From the NCBI RefSeq assembly GCF_017916325.1, contig NC_090158.1:1-64000 (forward strand): a DNA stretch of 64,000 nt, given 5' to 3'. The notes beneath the pieces are model-generated. The model was not told the DNA's origin and did no database searches. It worked only from the letters and a program-made list of their open reading frames with translations. This document shows positions 11,166 to 20,160 of the stretch, in pieces; positions within the stretch are counted from its first letter, which is position 1; the number at the start of each line of letters is the position of its first letter. The translations under genes were made by a program, and so were the position numbers. This DNA comes from Leishmania martiniquensis (Eukaryota > Euglenozoa > Kinetoplastea > Trypanosomatida > Trypanosomatidae).

Positions 11166-12044
11166 ATGGCCGACGTCAGGGTAACCTTTGCGTTTGTCAC
11201 ATCTAGTTCCATCGACTGTTGCGCGTTCACGCAATGTGATGACGAGCCGACTGCCAATGCATCGGAGCCGCTCTCTGGGGGGCTGCTGAATCATTCACGT
11301 GTTGCAATAGTGAAAGTACTGGACTACGACACGGGCTGTGCCCGTGTTTTTCGCATGGCGTACCCCCAAGGCGCGTGTATGCGATCCGTTTATAATGCGC
11401 TTGCAGATGCCATGGCAGCGCGCTTGAGCGAGGTGATTTGCTTCGCTCCTCCTCCCTTGTCAGCTGAAGGTTCGTTGACTCTGTGCGCGATGAACGCTTT
11501 AGAGCCCGCTGATGACATTCCTGATGTGCTGTTTTGCCAGAAAGCTGCAGTGCCGCGTCGAAGCACTGCTCCCTTATCACGCTGGCTGGTAGTCAACGTT
11601 CTTATTTGCGGAAACAATGGGGCGCTCGCCGTGGGCCACGTGCCCTGCTTGGTGCAGGTGGCGGGGGACTCCATCAACAAAGACGAAATCTGTAACAGCA
11701 TCCGTGCGTTGCTTAGAATGGGGCTGGAGTGCGAGCGGCAGCTGCGAAGCTGTGCTGTGTTCTGCTGCACTGTGGAAAAGATGAGTGTCGTCTTGCGTGA
11801 TCCATTCATGGACGGCACTGACGCTAGTCAAGTGGCCATTCTTTATGGCGCGGTCGACGTCGGCGAGGTTGTGCTCGTGTCGGCCCCATTGCTTTGCTCC
11901 GTTGTCGAGGCAAGGCCGTCAGTTTTGCAGGCTGTCGTATTGCGGCGATACTCAGAGGACGGGGTGACGCTTTACGACGTGAAGGAGGTGGACACTGCTC
12001 TCGTCGTGAAGCGACTTACGCGCGTACAGCTGGTGCCTCTCTAG
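11166..12044 (+). CDS. Hypothetical protein, 292 aa
   Basis: ATG at 11166 opens a 292-codon frame. I do not recognise the family. The protein is cysteine-rich for a cytosolic protein (a dozen or more Cys), with alternating hydrophobic stretches that suggest a mixed alpha/beta fold, but the cysteines are not spaced as a known zinc finger. No signal peptide or clear transmembrane helix is visible. It lies between the NOT11-like gene and UTP15 in the same direction. Confidence 0.7.
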   Translation: MADVRVTFAFVTSSSIDCCAFTQCDDEPTANASEPLSGGLLNHSRVAIVKVLDYDTGCARVFRMAYPQGACMRSVYNALADAMAARLSEVICFAPPPLSAEGSLTLCAMNALEPADDIPDVLFCQKAAVPRRSTAPLSRWLVVNVLICGNNGALAVGHVPCLVQVAGDSINKDEICNSIRALLRMGLECERQLRSCAVFCCTVEKMSVVLRDPFMDGTDASQVAILYGAVDVGEVVLVSAPLLCSVVEARPSVLQAVVLRRYSEDGVTLYDVKEVDTALVVKRLTRVQLVPL

Positions 12045-12399
12045 CTGCTTTGGCCGCCGATGAGAAGCTGGAAAGAAAAAAAATAAGGAGAGACGAGAAC
12101 GGGTGTTTTTCTGTTTCCTAGTCTCGTTTTATCAGTCACCGACTGGACTCATAGTTTCTCGACGAATGACCTCGAGGGGCAGTCGTAGTACTTTCGGTGC
12201 AGGAGCGGATAGCGAAGGCTGCCTTTCTACACGCCCCTGGCCATGTTTTTTTCTTCCGCATGTGGTTCTGCACGTATTCTCTCGTACCACTCTCTTCTCT
12301 TCGTTTGTTTCTGCATTCCCGGGAGCACTTTAGGAGCCAGTCTGAGGCAAGCGCGCGCTCTACATTGTATGCGCCCCTCTTTTGTTTTTCCAGCGTACA
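12045..12399. other. Intergenic region upstream of UTP15
   Basis: 355 bases, pyrimidine-rich over its right two thirds. It contains the trans-splice signal for the UTP15 gene and no coding frame of note. Confidence 0.6.
12373..12393 (+). promoter_or_regulatory. Candidate trans-splice acceptor for UTP15
   Basis: A pyrimidine tract (CCCCTCTTTTGTTTTTCC) ends in CAG at 12391-12393, only 6 nt before the ATG at 12400. A longer tract further upstream (about 12240-12320) gives other AG choices and a longer leader. Which AG receives the spliced leader cannot be decided from sequence alone. Confidence 0.4.
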
Positions 12400-13839
12400 A
12401 TGAGCACTAACTGGACGTTTCCGCTGCGCAAGGTGCCCACTCACGCCACCAAGGACCTTTCAGTGGCGTGGAACACGGTTCACTTATGCTACGAGCAGAC
12501 GTTTTTCGGTCAGATCACGAGTTTGCGCTATAGCCACGCTGGCGGTATTCTTGGGGGCACCTCCACTAACCAATTCGCACTGCTGCGAGTTCCCCAGACG
12601 AATGGGGTGATTGTGAACGAGCAGACGGAGCGCAAGAACTATTCTATTCGCTTCCGCGATGATGACAAGCTTTGTATTCAGGCCGTAGATCAGCGCGTGA
12701 TTGTGCGATCCTCGGAGACCGCGTTCGAGCGACAGTATGTTGGGCATTTGCGGGATGTGCGCTCTGCCATCTTCATAGGACACCACAATTTCGCCTCTGC
12801 GAGTGATGACACAACGGTGAAGCTGTGGGACCTGATGAGTGACGATGACCTCGGTACGGCTCGTATTCACACCGACTACGTGCGCTGCCTTGAGCCTTAC
12901 TCTGGGGGCTCGTTTCTGAGCGGGTCGTACGATCACCGCGTCAACTTGTGGGACCCTCGCACTGGCATGGATGCTCCACTGCAAACCTCCGGAGGCGCCA
13001 TTGCACAATCAGTAGAGGCGCTGTGCTACGTGCCGACAGAGGAGATGGTGGCGGTCGGTGCCGGCGATCGCGTTTTCATCTTCGATCCACGCAAGGGCCT
13101 TAACACACCCTTGTTTCAGGGCTCATTTCATACCAAGTCAGTTGTCACCGTGGCCTACTCACAAAAACTTCGCAGTCTCCTCACTGGGTCACTGGACTGT
13201 CGGGTGAAAATGTTTTCTTTTGACGGCAGTGAGCTGCGTTGTATTGCGCACAAGCGTTTTGAAAACGGTGTGACGTCGCTGGCGGTGCACCCGAGCTCGA
13301 CAGAGTACGCTGTCGGCAGTACCAGAGGCGAGCTTAACGTGTACCACTTCAAGGAAGCGGAGAAAGAAGAGGACCCAGCCGGCAGTTCGTTTCTAGAAAA
13401 AGAAAACCCGCGCTCCAAGGAGGAAGTGCTGCAAGATAAGATGAAAGAGGTTCAGTTCCACCTCTCACGGTACCACTACGGGAAAGCGCTGAAGACGGCT
13501 TTGTATTCCCGACACCCTGATGTTCTCGTTTCCACGTTCGAGGAACTTGTGCGTCGAGGCGCGCTGCACGTGGCGCTGAACAACCAAAACGACCGTACTG
13601 TTGTGCGTGTTCTTCGGTTTGCCACTCAGTACGTGGAGAAGCCGCAGTTCACGGACACAATGCTCGTAGTGTTTGAGACAATTTTTGACATCTATAGTGC
13701 CTGCGCGGGGAAAAGTGCCTTTTTTCACCGAGAGGTTCTAAGCGCGCAAAAGAAAATCGGCGCCTATCTCGCGGTGATGCAGCGCATGGAAAGGACGATG
13801 GGCATCATGGAGATGATCGTGAACTCGGAATATCGGTGA
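12400..13839 (+). CDS. UTP15: U3 small nucleolar RNA-associated protein 15 (UTP15)
   Basis: 479 aa from the ATG at 12400 (a TTG-initiated extension of six codons is rejected). Residues about 40-310 form WD40 repeats; LWD appears near residue 142 and again near 183 after typical GH-type spacings. Residues about 345-470 match the UTP15 C-terminal domain: Y..AL..AL, then ELVRRGAL..AL, then a helical block. UTP15 is part of the t-UTP/UTP-A subcomplex of the SSU processome and works in the nucleolus on early pre-18S rRNA processing. Its length is near that of other UTP15 proteins (about 510 aa). The domain pair WD40 plus UTP15_C makes the call firm. Confidence 0.9.
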   Translation: MSTNWTFPLRKVPTHATKDLSVAWNTVHLCYEQTFFGQITSLRYSHAGGILGGTSTNQFALLRVPQTNGVIVNEQTERKNYSIRFRDDDKLCIQAVDQRVIVRSSETAFERQYVGHLRDVRSAIFIGHHNFASASDDTTVKLWDLMSDDDLGTARIHTDYVRCLEPYSGGSFLSGSYDHRVNLWDPRTGMDAPLQTSGGAIAQSVEALCYVPTEEMVAVGAGDRVFIFDPRKGLNTPLFQGSFHTKSVVTVAYSQKLRSLLTGSLDCRVKMFSFDGSELRCIAHKRFENGVTSLAVHPSSTEYAVGSTRGELNVYHFKEAEKEEDPAGSSFLEKENPRSKEEVLQDKMKEVQFHLSRYHYGKALKTALYSRHPDVLVSTFEELVRRGALHVALNNQNDRTVVRVLRFATQYVEKPQFTDTMLVVFETIFDIYSACAGKSAFFHREVLSAQKKIGAYLAVMQRMERTMGIMEMIVNSEYR

Positions 13840-14579
13840 GTGCAGGTGACTAAATGTGCGCTAACGGCGATGCTCGCCCGCTGCGCCCACATACTTTTCT
13901 TCTTCCGGCCGATAACAGAAAAATCGCAGTGTGATTTAGCGTAATGTTTCGGGTAATCTGCCGCATACTGCAAGGAATTGGTTCAACGAAAATGAAAAGA
14001 AAAAGAAGCGAGGCAACATCGTCAGCATCAAAAGCAGCATAGTGCAGACGCGAATAGCTAGACGAGTGACGGTCAGATCACTGAAAATACGCGCGTGCGC
14101 CAGGAACCGGCGAAGATGGCTGCGTCTTAGACCATGTGAGCCAGCTTGTTAAAACAAACGAGAAAAGCTCATGCATGCACAGACAATCATGAGTGTTGTG
14201 AGTGTGAACTGCCGCTTTTCGTAAGAGGCGTACAGGTGCCACATGCGACGTGTTGCCCGGTGCACTGTGAGGTGCTAAACGTGAAGGCAGCCAAGGCGGT
14301 GGAGGGGAGACGAGATGAGGAGCAGATCACCTCAGCTCTTGCTTTGTCCACACGTCGTCCCTGCCTTTTGGCATCTCATCCTCCCTGTCTTGTGCCACGG
14401 ACATATAGCATTTGCGCTTTTCGCCTTATCGTACGCTTTGTGTTTTTGAGTGTTTGACGGTTGTGAGCTGACTTCCCTTCACGTTTTTCTTTCTAATTCA
14501 TCGGAGGAAGCAGCTTGTACTCCTTCCTATTGCCTACACGATACCTCCACTACATTCAGCTCACTCCAAAACGATTACA
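13840..14579. other. Intergenic region upstream of tryparedoxin peroxidase
   Basis: 740 bases without a credible gene. It holds the 3' UTR of UTP15 and the splice acceptor for the peroxidase gene. Confidence 0.6.
14482..14506 (+). promoter_or_regulatory. Candidate trans-splice acceptor for mitochondrial tryparedoxin peroxidase
   Basis: A pyrimidine-rich stretch (GTTTTTCTTTCTAATTC) is followed by the first AG at 14505-14506. That leaves a 5' UTR of about 73 nt before the ATG at 14580. Confidence 0.5.
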
Positions 14580-15260
14580 ATGCTTCGCCGCCTTGCTACG
14601 AGCTGCTTCCAGAAGCGCGTTCGAAGCCGCGGGTTTGCGGCTACGTCGCCGCTTTTGAATCTCGACTACCAGATGTACCGTACGGCGACTGTCCGAGAGC
14701 CTGCGCCGCAGTTCACTGGCAAGGCAGTGGTGAACGGTGCTATTACGGAAATCAACAGCAATGACTACAAGGGTAAGTACGTTGTGCTCTTTTTTTATCC
14801 GATGGACTTCACCTTCGTGTGCCCGACAGAGATCATCGCTTTCTCTGATCGACACGCAGATTTTGAGAAACTGAACACGCAGGTTATAGCCGCTTCGTGC
14901 GACTCAGTATACTCTCACTTGGCGTGGGTGAACACGCCGCGGAAAAAGGGCGGGCTCGGTGAAATGAAAATCCCGATACTGGCGGACAAGTCGATGGATA
15001 TAGCCCGGGACTACGGTGTGCTGATCGAAGGCTCTGGCATTTCTCTTCGAGGACTCTTTGTGATCGACAAAAGCGGCATCCTACGTCACTGCACCGTCAA
15101 CGACCTTCCTGTCGGCCGTAACGTGGACGAGACCCTGCGCGTGGTGGAGGCTTTCCAGTACGCGGATGAGAACGGTGACGCGATTCCGTGCGGATGGACT
15201 CCTGGAAAGCCCACGCTGGACACCGCTAAAGCAGAAGAATTTTTCGAGAAGAACATGTGA
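14580..15260 (+). CDS. mTXNPx: Mitochondrial tryparedoxin peroxidase (2-Cys peroxiredoxin)
   Basis: 226 aa from the ATG at 14580. Reduces H2O2, organic hydroperoxides and peroxynitrite with electrons from trypanothione through tryparedoxin. The N-terminal ~25 residues are rich in Arg, Ser and Ala and lack acidic residues, as in a mitochondrial import signal. The peroxidatic cysteine is C81 in FVCPTE; the resolving cysteine is C204 in the IPC motif that marks the mitochondrial type (the cytosolic type has VCP). A GGLG motif at 124-127 is present, a feature of hyperoxidation-sensitive 2-Cys enzymes. From memory C81 and C204 are the same positions as in the L. infantum enzyme, which also acts as an ATP-independent chaperone. 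Neighbours are not pathway-related. Confidence 0.95.
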   Translation: MLRRLATSCFQKRVRSRGFAATSPLLNLDYQMYRTATVREPAPQFTGKAVVNGAITEINSNDYKGKYVVLFFYPMDFTFVCPTEIIAFSDRHADFEKLNTQVIAASCDSVYSHLAWVNTPRKKGGLGEMKIPILADKSMDIARDYGVLIEGSGISLRGLFVIDKSGILRHCTVNDLPVGRNVDETLRVVEAFQYADENGDAIPCGWTPGKPTLDTAKAEEFFEKNM

Positions 15261-15284
15261 TCTTTTACTCTTGTACACGTGCTT

Positions 15285-15302
15285 CATATATATATATATA
15301 TG
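15285..15302. repeat. (AT)8 microsatellite in 3' UTR
   Basis: An eight-unit AT run bounded by C and G that together make an 18-bp palindrome, 25 nt after the peroxidase stop codon and so inside its 3' UTR. It could fold as a hairpin in the mRNA, but no function can be read from it. Confidence 0.85.
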
Positions 15303-15939
15303 TTTATTTGTATATCTGTTTCTTCTTCACCTGAAGGCGCAAAGCAAAAAGATGAATAGAAAGAGGAGGGTGCCAAAAGAGGTAAGGGGGGAAAGCGACC
15401 GCGGCTCACAAATTCTCTGGGGCTAGGAGAAGCCGCCCAGCGGTGGCTAGCAGCCAATACCACAGTGTGGGACATGGAGGGTGCTGGGGGCGGAATGGAG
15501 AAAGGGAAACGCGACTGGGTGCTGGATCGAGTGTCCAACATTCTTTCTCTCGTCGGTTCTTGGTTCTTCGTTCCGGGTTTTACTCGCTCGTGTCTCTGCG
15601 CCATGCTGTAAACTTGGTAAGGCCCTAATGTCTCTTTTGGGTTACTACCCTTCCTTTTTTTTCGGTCTATCCTCTGTTAAATAAGCTCAGCGCGAGAGGG
15701 AGGAAGACATCCAAATGACGGCAATCGCTGGACGGTGTATCCTCGAGTAGCGCCTGCCAGTAGTGCATCTGAAAGTGACCAAGGGGTGGTGTGCTGCTGA
15801 TGGCGACGTAGGACAGCACGCTTCCATGGTTGACGGATGAAGTGGTTAGCACGCCAGTAGCAGCATTCCGGCATACTCTTCTGGCTTTGAGTGTTGTTCA
15901 TGTGAACCTTTCCGCTGCGACTTCTCTGTACTTCCTCCA

Positions 15940-15992
15940 GCCGTTTCCTTTCAACTTTTCTTTCTTCTGCTGTTGTCTCGCCTGCGCTGTAG
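15940..15992 (+). promoter_or_regulatory. Candidate trans-splice acceptor for cyclophilin
   Basis: A long pyrimidine tract (15941-15980, broken by few purines) is followed by AG at 15991-15992. No ATG lies between this AG and the cyclophilin start at 16118, so the leader would be clean. Confidence 0.5.
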
Positions 15993-16117
15993 CTTAGACG
16001 TTACTGACGCTCCCTAGAAGACTTATTCGCGGCGAAGGGATCCACCGCTGTGGCGATCGCGTGCCGCAATTGAAAAAAAAAGTAGGCGAGGTGACAGAGA
16101 CCTATCGAAAGCTTACC

Positions 16118-16996
16118 ATGACTCGTATGAGTGTGCCGCCGAAGGTCGGGAAGCGCGCCGGCATCGACGTGGAGAAGCACACGAATCCAAAGGTGTTTTT
16201 CGAGATCAGCATTGATAATAAGTCAGCTGGTCGCATCGTTATGGAGCTGTACGCTGACACGGTTCCCAAAACCGCCGAGAATTTTCGAGCTCTCTGCACG
16301 GGAGAAAAGGGCAAGGGTCGCAGCGGCAAGGCTCTGCATTACAAGAATAGCGTTTTTCACCGTGTCATCCCGAACTTCATGATCCAAGGCGGCGACTTTA
16401 CACGTGGAAACGGCACAGGTGGCGAGTCCATATATGGCACGACTTTCCGGGACGAGTCATTCTCTGGCAAGGCCGGCCGGCACACTGGGCTCGGGTGTCT
16501 CTCCATGGCCAACGCCGGCCCCAATACAAACGGGTCACAGTTTTTCATTTGTACTGCCGCCACTCCATGGCTTGATGGCAAGCATGTTGTCTTTGGCCGT
16601 GTTATTGAGGGGCTTGACGTAGTAAAGAAGGTTGAGCGCCTTGGATCGTCTTCCGGAAAGACTCGGAGTCGGATCGTGGTGTCCGACTGCGGTGAGGTGT
16701 CGGCAGAGAACACCAAGGAACAGCCGCAGCAGCAGCAGTCGGCTACGGTTTTGGCTGACCGGAGGCCGGTTGAGGGCAAAAAGGCCGTTGCGAAGAAGTC
16801 TGTAGCTCCTTCACTTGCCGTTAAGGCGAAGAAGGTGCCCTCCGAAAAAGAAGAGGCACTGCGGCAGGAAGCCGCACCGAGCGAGTTGAAGAAGCGCGTA
16901 CGCGAGGTGAACGAGGACGAGGCGCGGCTGGCTCGCCTTCGCGAGAAAAAGGCTAGGCTGGCTGCTCTACGTTCCAGGGCCGAGGGGATGGAGTAG
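16118..16996 (+). CDS. Cyclophilin-type peptidyl-prolyl isomerase with charged C-terminal tail
   Basis: 292 aa from the ATG at 16118 (GTG at 16061 rejected; a second ATG at 16130 is possible). Residues about 25-195 are a full cyclophilin domain with the catalytic FHR motif, the QGGDF motif, the NGSQFF motif and the cyclosporin-contact tryptophan in [11 protein letters not shown]. All residues needed for cis-trans prolyl isomerase activity and cyclosporin binding appear intact. Residues 195-292 form a Lys/Glu/Ala-rich tail with a short glutamine run and a final helix dense in Arg and Leu, which suggests nuclear or RNP binding. The equivalent L. major gene follows the mitochondrial peroxidoxin and, from memory, is named CYP11. 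Function beyond folding is inference. Confidence 0.9.
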   Translation: MTRMSVPPKVGKRAGIDVEKHTNPKVFFEISIDNKSAGRIVMELYADTVPKTAENFRALCTGEKGKGRSGKALHYKNSVFHRVIPNFMIQGGDFTRGNGTGGESIYGTTFRDESFSGKAGRHTGLGCLSMANAGPNTNGSQFFICTAATPWLDGKHVVFGRVIEGLDVVKKVERLGSSSGKTRSRIVVSDCGEVSAENTKEQPQQQQSATVLADRRPVEGKKAVAKKSVAPSLAVKAKKVPSEKEEALRQEAAPSELKKRVREVNEDEARLARLREKKARLAALRSRAEGME

Positions 16997-17572
16997 CCAC
17001 ATGCAGTAGCGAGTAAATGCATAAATAGTCTTTTAGGTGATGCTTTTCGGTGCATCTCTTCAGGATTTTTAACGTGCTGGGGATGTGTGGAGTAGGAGAA
17101 ATACCTCAAACGCAAACGAAACGGAGAGAAGAAGTAATGAAAGGCCTGTGCATTCTCGTTGGGACGTGCCAAGTGGAGCAGCCGGTAAATTAGTGGTGCG
17201 CTGGCTCGAGGCCGTCGTCGGCAACGATGTGGAACCACTGTTATGCCTCTGTTCCGTGATATGGATCACCTAGAGCAATTGCGCCATCCTTACCGGTGGG
17301 TGCGATACGGTCCGCTGAGATTGTCGGTCACGTATGCGCCTCCGACCCTCTTTCAAAGAGTTTCCATGTTTTCCTTTTTACATTTTTGCGTTGTCTGTGG
17401 CCCTTTTTTCTTTTTGTGCTCAGCGCATGCTTCTGAAAGGTCCTCTCGCTTGCACAGCGCTCGCGTTTACTAGGTGCGCAGGAGTGCTAGTTTAGTGCGT
17501 GAGAGTTGCATCGTAGCGCACCTGCAATTAGTATAGAGGCTTCCATTGATCTCCTCCGAGATTTCTGAGAAC
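16997..17572. other. Intergenic region, no gene seen
   Basis: 576 bases of UTR and spacer, with a T-rich stretch at 17358-17420 that may serve as splice signal for the next gene. Confidence 0.55.
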
Positions 17573-18094
17573 ATGCTTCGCTGTCTGTCGAGATGTCTTT
17601 GGTACCAGTTCAAGGACGTAAAAGAAAAGGCCATCTTTGAAAAGTTCTGCAATGCAAAGCTGCAGCAAGGTGTCCACCCGTCTGACGTGGATATGGAGGA
17701 GCTGGCAAGGGAAAGCGGCATCGTGCCGCCGAGTTCTGTGAATGTTGTGGACTTTGTGCGGGAGAAAGAGATGGTGCAAGAGATGCTACAAGAGCAGCGA
17801 CTGCGCCGCATAGCCCGTCGGGAAGCGTTCCTAGAATGGCAAGCTGGGCAGCGCGAGAAAGGCGCTGCTCACCGTCTTGCTCGTCAATCGCGCAAAGCAG
17901 AGAAGTACAAGCGCCGCCATTACCACGCGACGAGTGGGCGAATGCTACCGCTCTTGCTTTCTCCCGGGGAGGCGCCCCCAGAGCCGCGCATGCCAGCGTC
18001 AGCGCCAAAGTCGCGTGCATTGCCTACAGAGTTTTTAGGAGGAAGGTTGCACGAAAAATGGTATGCCGTACCTCTCTCTTTGGGGAGGAAATGA
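17573..18094 (+). CDS. Small basic hypothetical protein, 173 aa
   Basis: ATG at 17573; an upstream in-frame TTG at 17546 is not used. The first 15 residues (M-L-R-C-L-S-R type, no acids) look like a mitochondrial targeting segment. The middle (about 65-125) is a strongly charged helix, very rich in Arg, Lys and Gln; the C-terminus is proline-rich. No known domain is visible. Small basic proteins like this are common among kinetoplastid mitoribosome or mitochondrial RNA-processing accessory factors, but that is inference from composition only. Confidence 0.65.
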   Translation: MLRCLSRCLWYQFKDVKEKAIFEKFCNAKLQQGVHPSDVDMEELARESGIVPPSSVNVVDFVREKEMVQEMLQEQRLRRIARREAFLEWQAGQREKGAAHRLARQSRKAEKYKRRHYHATSGRMLPLLLSPGEAPPEPRMPASAPKSRALPTEFLGGRLHEKWYAVPLSLGRK

Positions 18095-18588
18095 GCGCCA
18101 GTCCCACTGCACGTACCGCTTCACGTTCTGTGACAGTTGCTATCACAAAATGCGCCTGGCGAAAAAAGAAGAAGCGGCAAAGAAACCGAAGAAAGTAAAG
18201 CTTCCTTTCATCGCCGCTAGCCGCTGCTCTCGATTCCAGTGAGGATAGAGAGATGTTGCTCGATTGCTATAGGCAGCGCTTCCACAGATAGAGGGATGAG
18301 AAGTATCAGGCGCGGGAAAGAAGATGGAGGGGATGACCGGGGCAGCTCCTGGGAGTTCTCCGCCTTTCTCTGCGCTGCGTTGCTGTCTCTGTGCGTAGCG
18401 TGAGCTTTCCCGGTGCGGCAGAGACTGAATTGCAAACCTGCCCTTTGGCGCCCCTTTTACTGGTCGTCGTCTTCACAACTCCCGCTGCTGTTCTTCCCGT
18501 GTGCTCTTCTTCCGTGTTCTCTGCACGGCGGGCGGATGCATGTATTAATGGACTCTGTAACCGAAGGCTACGCAGCACGCAATGCTCC
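18095..18588. other. Intergenic region, no gene seen
   Basis: 494 bases. The right part (18440-18530) is pyrimidine-rich and probably carries the splice acceptor for the arginase-like gene. Confidence 0.55.
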
Positions 18589-19605
18589 ATGTCGGGAACA
18601 CGGGTCATGTTCAACAAGTTTCTTTCACGTGTGAAGGCTCTCCCGCCGAGATCGGGGGACTGGGCTAATAAGCTGGGTCCTGTTGCTCTCATGGGCTACT
18701 CGGGCGGAGCAAGTATGAGCTCCAGAAAGCTGCTGAGTCACTTTTACCAGTCCCCGCGGGACTGTGACATGTATGCGGAGCTGACATTCCATGAGCCCGG
18801 TCCTGTGGAGTGCCCACCAGAAACAGTCATTTTTTTTCCTGTGATTCAGTGTGGCGAAATGCTGTGTGAGAAGGAGGAACCCGGTGAGGTTACCAAGGAC
18901 GACTGGTACGTGGCCACGGCGGAGGCGACGACGGAGTTGCTGGAGAAGGGCTACGTCCCGGTAAGCGTCGGCGGCGACGGTTCGGCGACGCTGGCAATGG
19001 TGGAGTCCTATAAGCGGCTTTTTCGCTCAAGCGAGGTTGTACTGATCCACTTCTCCGCGAAACCGTCGTTGGAGAGGGCTGAGCAGACGATTCGTGCCTT
19101 ACTCGAGAAGGGCCTATTAAAGGGCGTTGTCGAGATCGGTAATCGCTGCGTCTCGTCCGGCGACCGCAAGGTGCGTAAGCAAAACAAAGTGATGTATATG
19201 GATATGCAAGCCATCTACGCAAAGGGTCTCTTTTGCATTCGCGACATCCGTAATGACTATCCTGTGTTTCTTAGCATCGACGCTGATGTGCTCGACCCAG
19301 CTTTTGCACCTGCTGTCCACTCGCCTGTGCCTGGGGGCGTCTCAACGCGAGATCTTCTGCACATTATCACCGGGATTCGGGGGCCCAAGGTGGCTGGGAT
19401 CGACATCCACGGGTACTATCCTAGTCTCGACGTGTGCCGTGGAGACGGGCTCGGGCTGACCCAGATGGCGTTGGCGAAAGTGTTGAAGGAATCGATTGTG
19501 AAAGCGTATACCATCTCCACGCAGACTGCGGAGGAGGGTCTCGAGCGAGTGCGCATGATGCAACGACAGGGCACGCTCTCGGATAATCCATACCCCGATC
19601 ACTGA
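18589..19605 (+). CDS. Arginase-family protein lacking the manganese site (pseudoenzyme)
   Basis: 338 aa from the ATG at 18589; the next Met at 18607 is also plausible, and the GTG-started extension upstream is not. The ureohydrolase fold is clear: GGDGS at residues 128-132 stands where active enzymes have GGDHS, and SIDADVLDP (229-237) followed by PGGVS matches the third metal motif. The second metal motif, DAHxD, is replaced near residues 155-159 by a stretch with Ser and Lys in place of the Asp and His ligands. So most Mn ligands are lost, while D231 and D233 remain. T. brucei has a characterised arginase-like protein that evolved without the binuclear Mn cluster and has no arginase activity (established knowledge); position after cyclophilin supports orthology. 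Function is unknown; the true arginase of Leishmania is a different gene. Confidence 0.85.
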   Translation: MSGTRVMFNKFLSRVKALPPRSGDWANKLGPVALMGYSGGASMSSRKLLSHFYQSPRDCDMYAELTFHEPGPVECPPETVIFFPVIQCGEMLCEKEEPGEVTKDDWYVATAEATTELLEKGYVPVSVGGDGSATLAMVESYKRLFRSSEVVLIHFSAKPSLERAEQTIRALLEKGLLKGVVEIGNRCVSSGDRKVRKQNKVMYMDMQAIYAKGLFCIRDIRNDYPVFLSIDADVLDPAFAPAVHSPVPGGVSTRDLLHIITGIRGPKVAGIDIHGYYPSLDVCRGDGLGLTQMALAKVLKESIVKAYTISTQTAEEGLERVRMMQRQGTLSDNPYPDH

Positions 19606-20160
19606 TGTGTCGAGTGCGTGTGTTGGCTACCAAGCTGTAGGTGTCTTCAGATCGTTGGCTCTGGTGCATTGTGTCTTATCCACATGAACGATGAACATTC
19701 TACTTTTTTTCCCCGCTCCTGACTTGAAGCGATGCGCGGTATTGCTGTACTGCGGAAACGCTTGCGCGTCTGTGATACGACCGACTCCTGAAGTCTTGCT
19801 GAACTGTCGTGGGATGCGAGAGCAACGGAGGATCGTAGGAGCAAATGTGATGATTCATGTGGTTTCTCTTTGATGGTGCCCCTGCTTACAATGATACTTC
19901 GGCAAGAGCATGGCGTGTCACCGATGGGGGTGTCTTTTGCTGCTCAGCTTCACGTACAGCATGTCCTTCTTTCCTCTCTCTGTTCCCCGCTGCAGTTGGG
20001 AGCCATCACCACGCCCGTCACTCTTCCTTATATCGGTTTAGAGGAAGCGTTTCATTTTTTCTTCTATTTTCACTCGTTGTCCAGAAGGCTTGATCGGATT
20101 CCGTGCATAGCATTCACGCGTGCATCCGCATACGCCCGCCAACACACTGATAAGAGCGCG
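19606..20160. other. Intergenic region, no gene seen
   Basis: 555 bases ending in a strong splice signal for the coiled-coil gene. An in-frame upstream extension of that gene from 19873 is open, but it is crossed by the splice signal and rejected. Confidence 0.6.
20051..20084 (+). promoter_or_regulatory. Candidate trans-splice acceptor for coiled-coil gene
   Basis: Near-pure pyrimidine tract (TTCATTTTTTCTTCTATTTT and onward) ending in CCAG, with AG at 20083-20084. The first ATG downstream is 20161, so this signal decides the start of the coiled-coil protein. Confidence 0.6.

Larger units (their letters stand above)
15261..16117. other. Intergenic region with (AT)n and pyrimidine tract
   Basis: 857 bases. 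It begins with the AT microsatellite just after the peroxidase stop codon and ends with the splice signal of the cyclophilin gene. No gene seen. Confidence 0.6.

Noticed and set aside
19873..20160. N-terminal extension of the coiled-coil protein
   Set aside because: A strong pyrimidine tract and AG at 20051-20084 lie inside it, so the mature mRNA would start downstream.
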